Shown: piece after piece, positions 44,236 through 52,799 of the stretch | How the letters are laid out: each line of letters starts with the position of its first letter | How positions within the stretch are numbered: the stretch's first letter is position 1 | From: an uncultured Bacteroidales bacterium | GTDB lineage: Bacteria > Bacteroidota > Bacteroidia > Bacteroidales > UBA932 | Assembly (NCBI GenBank): GCA_944323825.1 | Contig: CALUTY010000013.1 | Location: 1-64,000 of the forward strand | Length of the DNA: 64,000 nt | Direction: 5' to 3' | Program-made: the position numbers and the translations under genes | The notes under the pieces: model-generated | Seen by the model: the letters and a program-made list of their open reading frames with translations, nothing else | What the model was told of the DNA's origin: nothing | The model's database searches: none

Positions 44236-45669
44236 ATGAAAGCATACAGATTATTCTTGGCCATATCATTGTATTTCCTCTGTATCATGACAAAGGCGGA
44301 GGTCGTAATGCCTCCCCTGTTCTCGGACGGAATGGTACTTCAGCAGGAAAGTGATGTGAAGATATGGGGATCATCGGACCCCGGAAATGATGTATATGTC
44401 ATTACTGGATGGGACAGCAAGATGTATTCATGCAAGTCCGCACCCAACGGAAACTGGTCCGTCAAGGTCGGTACCCCTGCTGCAGGAGGTCCGTACGACA
44501 TTACGATACGTTGCGGCACTGAACATGTCATACATGATGTGATGATAGGGGAAGTGTGGATATGTTCGGGTCAGTCGAATATGGAAATGCCTGTCAAGGG
44601 ATTCCTCTGTCAGCCGGTTGAGGATGCCATGCAGATGATGCTGGAAGCCGGAGATTCCGAGGTCAGAGCCTTTACCGTCGGACGGCAGCTTTCGGACAGC
44701 CCGATGTCAATATGTACCGGCAAATGGGTGACTGCTTCATCCGGGACTGTTCCTGACATTAGTGCAGTGGCATATACATTTGCTCATAGGCTGAGCCGGT
44801 TTCTGGATGTCCCAGTAGGCATCATTGTGTCTGCCTGGGGCGGAACCTCTATTCTTGGGTGGCTGCCTGAAGAATCGGTTTCAAAGACTATATCGCCTGA
44901 AGAACTGGAAAGAATCCTGGATGTCAACCGTTCAGAAAAAAATCACCCCGGCAAATTATACAATGGAATGATAGCCCCGCTGCTTGGTTATGGAGCCAGA
45001 GGTTTTGTATGGTATCAGGGAGAAGCCAATGTCGGCTTCCCTGATGCATATGGCAGACTGATAAGCCGTATGGTTTCAACCTGGCGGCATGAATGGGGAC
45101 CGGACGGGAACAAGATGCCATTTTATGCAGTCGAGATAGCTCCTTACAGATATGGCAAAGGTCATGAAAAGGATGTTGACAGGCCTATGCTTGTCGATGC
45201 CCAGAAAAAAGCTTTGTCAAAATTGGGCAATACGGCCATGATTCCGACTTCCGATGCCGGGGACATCGTATGTATACACCCGGCAAAGAAGCGTGTCGTC
45301 GGAGATCGTCTTGCCGTGACGGCATTGGATAATGTCTATGGTGTGGATGGATTTGAATCCGTCTCGCCAGAGGTCGCCAAGATAGTATATAAGGAAGGCA
45401 GTGCCATAGTCTACACGACTTCAGAATTGGGACCATCTCCATCCAATGCACCGGTTGAAGGTTTTGAAATAGCCGGCAAGGACGGATATTTCTATAAGGC
45501 CAAGGCTCTGGTTGACAGGAAATCGGGAACATTCATACTTACTGCGGAAGAAGTCCCGGAACCTGTTGCAGTCAGATATGCCTTCCATAACTACATTAAG
45601 GCGAACTGGACGAATTGGATGGGGATTCCGGCTCTGCCGTACAGATCTGATGACTGGACAGACAAATAA
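44236..45669 (+). CDS. Sialate O-acetylesterase-like SGNH esterase
   Basis: A 477-residue secreted SGNH-hydrolase of the sialate O-acetylesterase family. The signal peptide ends near MTKAE; the mature part begins with the family's PPLFSDGMVLQQESDVKIWG and a beta-sandwich. The nucleophile Ser is in ICSGQSNMEMPV at about 113. FVWYQGEANVGFP holds a conserved Gly/Asn block, and the catalytic His is in IHPAKKRVVGDRLA at about 337. The C-terminal FEIAGKDGYFYKAKALVD is typical. Members remove acetyl groups from sialic acid or from plant and microbial polysaccharides; substrate is open here. It sits between the two FISUMP-like paralogues and is homologous to the N-terminal half of the protein at 57112-59481. 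Confidence 0.85.
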   Translation: MKAYRLFLAISLYFLCIMTKAEVVMPPLFSDGMVLQQESDVKIWGSSDPGNDVYVITGWDSKMYSCKSAPNGNWSVKVGTPAAGGPYDITIRCGTEHVIHDVMIGEVWICSGQSNMEMPVKGFLCQPVEDAMQMMLEAGDSEVRAFTVGRQLSDSPMSICTGKWVTASSGTVPDISAVAYTFAHRLSRFLDVPVGIIVSAWGGTSILGWLPEESVSKTISPEELERILDVNRSEKNHPGKLYNGMIAPLLGYGARGFVWYQGEANVGFPDAYGRLISRMVSTWRHEWGPDGNKMPFYAVEIAPYRYGKGHEKDVDRPMLVDAQKKALSKLGNTAMIPTSDAGDIVCIHPAKKRVVGDRLAVTALDNVYGVDGFESVSPEVAKIVYKEGSAIVYTTSELGPSPSNAPVEGFEIAGKDGYFYKAKALVDRKSGTFILTAEEVPEPVAVRYAFHNYIKANWTNWMGIPALPYRSDDWTDK

Positions 45670-45684
45670 GAAAATGCAGACGAA

Positions 45685-47637
45685 ATGAAAAAATCAATTT
45701 TATCAATTGCCTTGACATTGGCGGGAATATGCGGATGTTCATCAATTGATGAGGAAAATGCCGACATTCCTCCAACTGCAGACTATGGCAATTCGCTGTT
45801 GCAGGTGGACGCCGTTGCCGATGCTGCCGCCGGTGATTTCTTGTGGCAGGCTGGGGACAGGATAATTGTAACTGACGGCAAAGGGAACAGCGGAACGTAT
45901 GAAGTGTCGGCAGGCATCGGCACCGCAAATGGTGAATTCAAGGGATGTGCACAGTTCGATGCATTTCCTCTGTATGCAATATATCCTGGTACCGGTACAA
46001 TTGACGGCATGACTGCACGCCTTGCGATTGCATCTGTGCAGGACCCGGATTCGTACCGGGACAGCAGGATCATGATTGCGGAATGCATGGAACAGGAGGA
46101 TGGCAGTGCTCCACAATTCATGTTTTCGGGAAAGACGGTTCCTGTACGGCTTACATTCGATTTTTCATCGGTTTCCGAGGAATATTCAGAAGAAAGAGTG
46201 TCGTCAATAGAAATATCGGCGGACAATGTCAATTTTACGGGCGACTGTACACTTGACCTTGCCAATCCGTCGGTAAAACTTGAAGGAACATCTAATACTC
46301 TGACATACAGATTCCCGTCATCAGTTCCATTGTCCCGGAAAATAGGCGCATCAGTAGAGATTGCCCCATGTGATCTGACATCTGCAGCCCATGTGACATA
46401 TACGGTAAGAAGTGACAGATATACATTCATATTCAGCCGTAAACCGGACAATGTTTTTGAAGAGGGGGAAACTGTAGAGATACCAATTGTTTTCAGCGAA
46501 TTTACACAGACGGAAAATGATGTTCCTGCAGAAGGAGAAGTGAAGATCATCCGGGAGCTCCCAGCATTGGACCTCAGTGCCGGAGGCAATGCCAACTGTT
46601 ATATAGTTTCACAGGAGGCACGCTGCAGCTTTGACGCTACGGTAATGGGGAACGGGGATGCCGGGATTCTGGCAGAAGGAAATTTCACCGACTGGCTCGG
46701 AAACCCGGTCACTTCGTCAAAGATAACCCCTGTATCTGCAGAACTCCTATGGCAATCTCCTGATAATCTTGTGACAGATGTCACCCTTGTTGACGGCAGG
46801 GTGAATTTCAACTCGACAGGGGCAGAAGGAAATGCTGTCATTGCAGTATATGATTCGCAGGGGCAGATCATGTGGAGCTGGCATATATGGCTTACGGACA
46901 CGCCTGCCGACCAGCAATATATGGAGAACAGGTATGGAAACACATGGACATTCATGGACCGTAATCTCGGAGCCACATCAGCGGTGGATGACGGGAATGA
47001 CTGCTATGGAATATTGTATCAATGGGGAAGAAAGGATCCTATACCGGGGGCGCGGGCATTCAACAGTCTTGATGAACCGGAAATATTCGGGAAAATCACA
47101 GAGGTGTCCATAGTTGTACCTGATGCATCTACCGGTACGATATCATATTCAATACGTAATCCGGTGACATACCTTCAGCGTGCAAACTGGCTGATGGAGA
47201 ACAATGACTGGCTTTGGGGCAATCCGGAAGGGTATGAAGAACTGGCAATATCTTATGGGAAGACGATATATGACCCGTGTCCTCCGGGATATAAGATGCC
47301 AGGGAGGGATGCCTACAGCATATTTACAACAACAGGGGAAAACACTTCCGACACCGGGGAGCATAATGTGGTTACACCTGACGGGACTAAACGCGGATAT
47401 TATCTCTATTATGAGGAATACGGAACCGGGAAAATGGCGTGGTACCCTACAAACGGTTCCAGAAATTATCAGACCGGCAGCCTGACAAGAGGTTCATATT
47501 GGTATTATTGGACATCAGCCCCGGCATCAGGGACACAAGCATGTTGTCTGACTTTCCGTAACAATTGGGCTGATGTGAATCCGATGTATGTGTTCCAGCG
47601 CGGAAATGCCAATACAGCCAGATGTGTAAGGGAATAA
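45685..47637 (+). CDS. Fimbrillin-like lipoprotein with FISUMP-like C-terminal domain, paralogue 2
   Basis: A 650-residue lipoprotein; signal ends LAGICGC, Cys about 18. It parallels the protein at 42300-44231 throughout. Its fimbrillin-like part contains FLWQAGDRIIVTDGKGNSG, QFDAFPLYAIYPGTG and PVRLTFDFSSVS. Its FISUMP-like part contains GGNANCYIVSQEARCSF, IMWSWHIWLTDTPAD, TFMDRNLGATS, YGILYQWGRKDPIPG, TIYDPCPPGYKMPG and the same final RCVRE. Shared motifs in the C-terminal half indicate duplication, while the N-terminal halves have diverged strongly. It probably binds a different ligand than paralogue 1. It precedes SusC 2 by 19 bases. Confidence 0.72.
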   Translation: MKKSILSIALTLAGICGCSSIDEENADIPPTADYGNSLLQVDAVADAAAGDFLWQAGDRIIVTDGKGNSGTYEVSAGIGTANGEFKGCAQFDAFPLYAIYPGTGTIDGMTARLAIASVQDPDSYRDSRIMIAECMEQEDGSAPQFMFSGKTVPVRLTFDFSSVSEEYSEERVSSIEISADNVNFTGDCTLDLANPSVKLEGTSNTLTYRFPSSVPLSRKIGASVEIAPCDLTSAAHVTYTVRSDRYTFIFSRKPDNVFEEGETVEIPIVFSEFTQTENDVPAEGEVKIIRELPALDLSAGGNANCYIVSQEARCSFDATVMGNGDAGILAEGNFTDWLGNPVTSSKITPVSAELLWQSPDNLVTDVTLVDGRVNFNSTGAEGNAVIAVYDSQGQIMWSWHIWLTDTPADQQYMENRYGNTWTFMDRNLGATSAVDDGNDCYGILYQWGRKDPIPGARAFNSLDEPEIFGKITEVSIVVPDASTGTISYSIRNPVTYLQRANWLMENNDWLWGNPEGYEELAISYGKTIYDPCPPGYKMPGRDAYSIFTTTGENTSDTGEHNVVTPDGTKRGYYLYYEEYGTGKMAWYPTNGSRNYQTGSLTRGSYWYYWTSAPASGTQACCLTFRNNWADVNPMYVFQRGNANTARCVRE

Positions 47638-47656
47638 CAATTGAAACAATTTGAAA

Positions 47657-50600
47657 ATGAAAGATTTTGCAAACAAGATCATTATATGCGGCACAAGATC
47701 TGTCATGACAGTGCTGATGTTGCTGTATTGTCTGGCATTCCCGGCATTTGCGCAGGAACATGGACTGAAGGTTATTGGTACTGTCGTTGACAGTGCCGGG
47801 GAACCTTTGGCTGGAGCAACTGTCATCATCAAGGGAGTCAACCGTGGAGCCGTAACGGATCAAGACGGCAGATATGTGCTGTCGAATGTTCCTGCCGATG
47901 CCATTCTGACATTTTCATATCTCGGTATGAAAACGGTGGAAATGAATGTAGGCGGAAGAACCGAAATCAATGCAGAAATGGAACAGGATGAAACATTTCT
48001 GGAAGAAACAGTCGTAATCGGATACAGCGAGGTGAAATACAAGGATCTTACAGGAAGCGTAGGCAGGGCTGATGTCAATGACATGCTGAAGACTGATATC
48101 GGAAATATAGGAGAAGCCTTTGCCGGGCGTGTCGCAGGTGTTCAGGTGAGCTCCAATGAAGGTATGCCGGGTGCAGAGATGAACATCGTCATCAGGGGTA
48201 ACAATTCTGTGACACAGTCCAATTCACCTTTGTATGTGATAGACGGCTTCCCGCTTGAAGATGCATCATTGAGTACGCTCAACCCTTCTGACATAGCATC
48301 AATCAGCATATTGAAGGATGCCTCTGCTACTGCCATATATGGTGCGAGGGCGGCAAACGGCGTGGTGATAATCACGACCAAGCTCGGAACGCCCGGCTCC
48401 TTGAAGGTGTCATTTGATGCAAGCTGGGGTTTTGCTGACATATCCAAGAAGATCGAATTGATGAATGCGTATGAGTTTGTGTCACTCCAGAAAGAAATCA
48501 TGACCGAGGCGGATTTCAACAATGTTTACCTGAGGGATGGGGCTACAATTGAAGATTACAGGAATGTAAGGAGTATAGACTGGCAGGATGAAGTGTTCAG
48601 GCGGGCACCGGTCCAGAAATATTCCGTAAATCTGTCGGGCGGAAACAGGTCTACCAGATACAGTACGACACTTTCTGTCTACGATCAGGATGGAATCATC
48701 AGAAATTCCAATTACAGCAGATATCAGGGGCGGTCTACCGTCGACCACAGGTTCGGTAAAGGCTGGCATGTACAAACCACCGTCAACTTTTCACGGATAA
48801 GGCAGACAGGCGACTCACCATCCCAGACAAACTATACCGGCAGCGCCAATCTGCTCCCGAATGTATGGAGCTACAGACCGTTTGCCTCCCTCGGTGACGA
48901 TGACATCCTGAATGAGTGGATAGACTCCACAATCAATCCTTCTCAGGATTATCGTGTCAACCCTATTTATATTGTGACAGATGAGTTCCGGACACGCATA
49001 AACAATAATTTCCGTGCAAATGCCTATGTGGAATATGAAATCATAAAGGGTTTGAAAATAAAGGTGATGGGCGGATTTCTCAATGATGACTATTCGGACG
49101 AGGTATTCAACGGATCGCATTCAAGAACAGGAAACAGATACCGTTCAGACGGTGTCAATGCATCCGTCAGGCACAAGTCTTCACAACAATGGGTAAACGA
49201 GAACACCATAACATACAAGACGGCCTTTGACAGATATGGGAAGCATAATTTTGACCTTCTCTTGGGACAGACCATGCAGGGAAGCCAGTATAAGGACACA
49301 TATATGAGGGCTACCCATATCCCCAATGAAGATCTCGGAATAAGCGGCATCGGACAAGGTCAGCCTGTAACATCGACTTATGTTTCCGCCAAATGGAGCC
49401 TGATGTCATTCCTTTCCAGGATAAACTACAATTATGACAACAGATACTATTTTACGGCAACTTTCAGGGCTGATGGTTCTTCAAAGTTTTCAAAGAATAA
49501 CAGATGGGGCTATTTCCCGTCTGCATCAGTCGCATGGAATGTGTCCAACGAGAAGTTTCTGTCCGGCAGCAAGGTGATATCGAACATGAAGCTCAGGGCA
49601 AGCTGGGGACAGACTGGAAACAACAGGGTATCAGAGTATGCGTATCGTATGCAGATGAATGCCGCAGAAGACTCGGAATATCCTTTGGACAATTCAAATA
49701 CGACCGGCAATGTGATAGTCAATCTCGGAAATCCGGATCTTAAATGGGAAACCACGACACAATTGGATGCCGGACTTGACCTTGGGTTCTTTGACGAAAG
49801 AATTCAGCTGACAGTAGACCTTTACCGTAAGATAACCTCTGACCTCCTTCTGTCAGCAGATATTCCTCCTTCATCGGGTTTCTCCACAAACACCATGAAC
49901 ATAGGAAAGATACGGAATCAGGGAATGGAAATATCCCTGTCTACGGTCAATTTCAACAAACGGAACTTCAAATGGGTGACCGACTTCAATATAGCCTTCA
50001 ACCAGAACAAGGTATTGGCATTGTCTGACAATCAGGAAAGCATAGTGAATGTGATATCCTATAACAATGCATATATCACCAAAGTGGGACATCCTATGGG
50101 GATGATGTACGGATACATATATGAAGGAACATATAAATATGAGGATTTCAATGTCATAGACGGGAAATATGTGCTGAAGTCCGATATTCCGGAAAATGGA
50201 ACCGGAAGATCCGGCATACAGCCTGGCGATGCCAAGTTCAGAGATATAAACGGTGACGGTACAGTCAATTCAGACGATTGCACAATAATCGGACGTGGTC
50301 AGCCTATACATACAGGAGGATTCAACAATTCATTTGAATTTTACGGTGTGGACATAAACATATTCTTTCAGTGGAGCTATGGGAATGATATCCTTAATGC
50401 GGCAAGAACACAGTTCATGCGAGGAAAATCAGAAGTCGGCTACAATCGCTGGAGAGACTACTGCGACCGGTGGACTCCGGAAAATCCGACAAGCGATATC
50501 CCTCGCGTCGGCGGATGGGGAGGATCGCAGTATTCGACATTTGAAATAGAAGACGGTTCATTCCTCAGACTGAAAAATGTGTCCGTAGGATATACATTGC

Positions 50601-50797
50601 CTGCCAAATGGACAAAAAAAATCCATGTACAAAAACTTAGGGTCTATTTCTCAGGACAGAACCTTGTGACATGGAGCAGATATTCCGGATATGATCCTGA
50701 AGTGTCGACAAAGAACACTGCTCTCACTCCAGGGTATGACTGGTCTTCCTATCCGCGTTCCAGAGTATACAATTTCGGAATCAACATTGTTTTTTAA
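47657..50797 (+). CDS. SusC-like TonB-dependent outer-membrane transporter 2
   Basis: A 1046-residue SusC-family transporter. Signal peptide ends near FPAFAQE. The N-terminal regulatory-like domain contains GEPLAGATVIIKGVNRGAVT, and the link is EETVVIGYSEVKYKDLTGSV. The plug has IVIRGNNSVTQSNSPLYVID and SISILKDASATAIYGARAANG. The barrel C-terminus is VYNFGINIVF with a terminal Phe. It is clearly homologous to SusC 1 but substantially different in sequence, so the two pairs probably take different products. The ATG at 47657 is used; a TTG six bases upstream is in frame. Its SusD partner follows after 12 bases. Confidence 0.95.
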   Translation: MKDFANKIIICGTRSVMTVLMLLYCLAFPAFAQEHGLKVIGTVVDSAGEPLAGATVIIKGVNRGAVTDQDGRYVLSNVPADAILTFSYLGMKTVEMNVGGRTEINAEMEQDETFLEETVVIGYSEVKYKDLTGSVGRADVNDMLKTDIGNIGEAFAGRVAGVQVSSNEGMPGAEMNIVIRGNNSVTQSNSPLYVIDGFPLEDASLSTLNPSDIASISILKDASATAIYGARAANGVVIITTKLGTPGSLKVSFDASWGFADISKKIELMNAYEFVSLQKEIMTEADFNNVYLRDGATIEDYRNVRSIDWQDEVFRRAPVQKYSVNLSGGNRSTRYSTTLSVYDQDGIIRNSNYSRYQGRSTVDHRFGKGWHVQTTVNFSRIRQTGDSPSQTNYTGSANLLPNVWSYRPFASLGDDDILNEWIDSTINPSQDYRVNPIYIVTDEFRTRINNNFRANAYVEYEIIKGLKIKVMGGFLNDDYSDEVFNGSHSRTGNRYRSDGVNASVRHKSSQQWVNENTITYKTAFDRYGKHNFDLLLGQTMQGSQYKDTYMRATHIPNEDLGISGIGQGQPVTSTYVSAKWSLMSFLSRINYNYDNRYYFTATFRADGSSKFSKNNRWGYFPSASVAWNVSNEKFLSGSKVISNMKLRASWGQTGNNRVSEYAYRMQMNAAEDSEYPLDNSNTTGNVIVNLGNPDLKWETTTQLDAGLDLGFFDERIQLTVDLYRKITSDLLLSADIPPSSGFSTNTMNIGKIRNQGMEISLSTVNFNKRNFKWVTDFNIAFNQNKVLALSDNQESIVNVISYNNAYITKVGHPMGMMYGYIYEGTYKYEDFNVIDGKYVLKSDIPENGTGRSGIQPGDAKFRDINGDGTVNSDDCTIIGRGQPIHTGGFNNSFEFYGVDINIFFQWSYGNDILNAARTQFMRGKSEVGYNRWRDYCDRWTPENPTSDIPRVGGWGGSQYSTFEIEDGSFLRLKNVSVGYTLPAKWTKKIHVQKLRVYFSGQNLVTWSRYSGYDPEVSTKNTALTPGYDWSSYPRSRVYNFGINIVF

Positions 50798-50809
50798 GAT
50801 GATTTTCCA

Positions 50810-52366
50810 ATGAAAAAGACAGCATTGATTATAGCCGCCGTTGCATGCCTTTCGTCCTGTGACTTCTTTGATGTGGACACATCGGGATTTGTTTCACCGG
50901 AAGAGTCATATACGGATGAGGACAGGGCCTATATGGCATTGGTGGGCGTATATGCCCCGCTTTCAGATGTTTCCTTCTATGGAAGGGACTGGTTTTATGC
51001 CTTCAATCTTCAGGACGACCTGAGCTATTATGACAGGAATTATACCCGTCAGGAATTGTTCCTGAACAATTATACATACACCAATTCCACACTTAATAAT
51101 CTGTGGTCCAATCTGTATGTGGGGATAGACAGGGCAAATTCATTTCTTGAATACATACAGTCTGCACAGATAGATGAGGAGCTCATATCCACATATACCG
51201 GTGAGGTCAGATTCCTCAGGGCATATTATTATTTCATTTTGACAAGTCTGTGGGGAGATGTGCCAATGCGCCTTCAATCCACCCGCGACTCTGATTTTTC
51301 GGCTTTGCAGCTGCCTGCAGCTCCATCTGCCGAAATCTTTGATTTCATTGTCAAGGAAATGGAATATTCGGTAGGGCTTGTCAGTGATGCCGATGACCTT
51401 TATGGTCCCGGACGCATATCAAAATCTGCCGTAGAAGGCATACTTGCAAGGGTGTATCTCAAAATGGGGGGATTCCCGCTGAACATGGGCAAGGAGGCAT
51501 ATGAAAAAGCGGCATTCTGGGCCAGGAAAGTCCGGGAGAGCAATCTGCACAGCCTGAATCCGGACTATAAGTCGGTATTCATAAACTTGTGTGAAGACAT
51601 ATACGACCTCTCTTACCGGGAGAGTATCTGGGAAATCGAGTTCAAAGGAAACAATCAGGACGGACACAAGACAGGCGGATGCGTAGGAAGCTATAACGGT
51701 ATATACAATAACCAGACTGATTCCTATGGTTTCGGATACGGATATGTTTCTTGTACATTGAAACTGTTTGACCTGTATGAAGACGGGGATGTAAGAAAGG
51801 ACTGGAATATCTGTACATATTATTATAGGAACGGGGAAAAGCTCAACAGAAATCTTGCGAACAATCAGTATGTATATTGCAATGCTGGCAAGTTCAGAAG
51901 AGAATATGAACTCACAGGGAACAAGGATAAGGATTATACTCCCATCAATTTCCCTGCATTGAGATATTCCGATGTGCTGCTTATGATAGCCGAAGCAGAG
52001 AATGAGGCCTATGGTCCCACCGATCTTGCTTACGAATGCATAAATGAGGTCAGGCATAGGGCGAATCCGGAATATGCTGATGTGTCAGGTCTTGACCAGG
52101 AATCCTTCCGGCAGATGATACGGGATGAGAGAGGCAGGGAATTGTGTTTTGAAGGGCTCCGCAGACTTGATCTCGTCAGATGGGGAATCTATGTGGAAGA
52201 AATGACAGAAGGCAGGAGAAAGCAGGTTTCGGATCCGCGCTGGCATCAGAATAAAAGTTATGCGGGGCTTATTGCCGATTACACTGAATATCGTCACAAC
52301 TGGTATCCTGTGCCAAGCAAGGAACTGGCGACAAACCCTGCCATGAAACAGAATCCATTATGGTAA
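50810..52366 (+). CDS. SusD-like surface glycan-binding lipoprotein 2
   Basis: A 518-residue RagB/SusD-family lipoprotein. The signal ends VACLSSC, Cys about 17, followed by FFDVDTSGFVSPEESYTDED. Family segments are GIDRANSFLEYIQSA, VRFLRAYYYFILTSLWGDVP, ALRYSDVLLMIAEAENEA and RDERGRELCFEGLRRLDLVRW. It ends NWYPVPSKELATNPAMKQNP. It pairs with SusC 2 and differs from SusD 1 in the binding regions. Confidence 0.95.
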   Translation: MKKTALIIAAVACLSSCDFFDVDTSGFVSPEESYTDEDRAYMALVGVYAPLSDVSFYGRDWFYAFNLQDDLSYYDRNYTRQELFLNNYTYTNSTLNNLWSNLYVGIDRANSFLEYIQSAQIDEELISTYTGEVRFLRAYYYFILTSLWGDVPMRLQSTRDSDFSALQLPAAPSAEIFDFIVKEMEYSVGLVSDADDLYGPGRISKSAVEGILARVYLKMGGFPLNMGKEAYEKAAFWARKVRESNLHSLNPDYKSVFINLCEDIYDLSYRESIWEIEFKGNNQDGHKTGGCVGSYNGIYNNQTDSYGFGYGYVSCTLKLFDLYEDGDVRKDWNICTYYYRNGEKLNRNLANNQYVYCNAGKFRREYELTGNKDKDYTPINFPALRYSDVLLMIAEAENEAYGPTDLAYECINEVRHRANPEYADVSGLDQESFRQMIRDERGRELCFEGLRRLDLVRWGIYVEEMTEGRRKQVSDPRWHQNKSYAGLIADYTEYRHNWYPVPSKELATNPAMKQNPLW

Positions 52367-52381
52367 CAAATTGTAATGATC

Positions 52382-52795
52382 ATGAAACGGGCAATTCTTT
52401 TTTTTATTCTTATGCTGCAGGCGGCAGCTTTGGTCATTTCGTGCAGCAATAAAATAGAAGATGTGGATTTCAATGTCTTTCCGGATCCGTCCAATGTATA
52501 TGAAGCTGGTAACAGCATACAGTTCAATATTTCCGGAAATCCTGACTATATTACATTTTATTCGGGAGAAGACGGCTGCAGATATGATTATGCAGGAATG
52601 GTGGATGATGAAGGGAATGCAAATTATGGCATTTCAGTCAAGTCCATTAATTCCAGGGAAACAAAATTTACCTATACATACAGTACACCCGGTAAATACG
52701 AGGTAGTATTTGTAGGCAAGAATTCTTCTTTCGGAGAAGAAAAATCAGAAGTGATAACTCTGCAGATTGAAATTACAGCTCCTCAAAATCCATAA
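52382..52795 (+). CDS. Small PKD/DUF5017-like exported lipoprotein
   Basis: A 137-residue lipoprotein; signal ends ALVISC, Cys about 20. The mature part resembles the N-terminal piece of DUF5017-type proteins encoded after SusD genes: VYEAGNSIQFNISGNPDYIT, then FYSGEDGCRYDY. A PKD-like strand pair follows, FTYTYSTPGKYEVVFVGKNS. It is probably a small surface or periplasmic binding protein for SusC/D pair 2, a role inferred from position. An ATG six bases upstream (52376) is in frame and equally possible. The next gene begins four bases after its stop. Confidence 0.68.
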   Translation: MKRAILFFILMLQAAALVISCSNKIEDVDFNVFPDPSNVYEAGNSIQFNISGNPDYITFYSGEDGCRYDYAGMVDDEGNANYGISVKSINSRETKFTYTYSTPGKYEVVFVGKNSSFGEEKSEVITLQIEITAPQNP

Positions 52796-52799
52796 ATTC

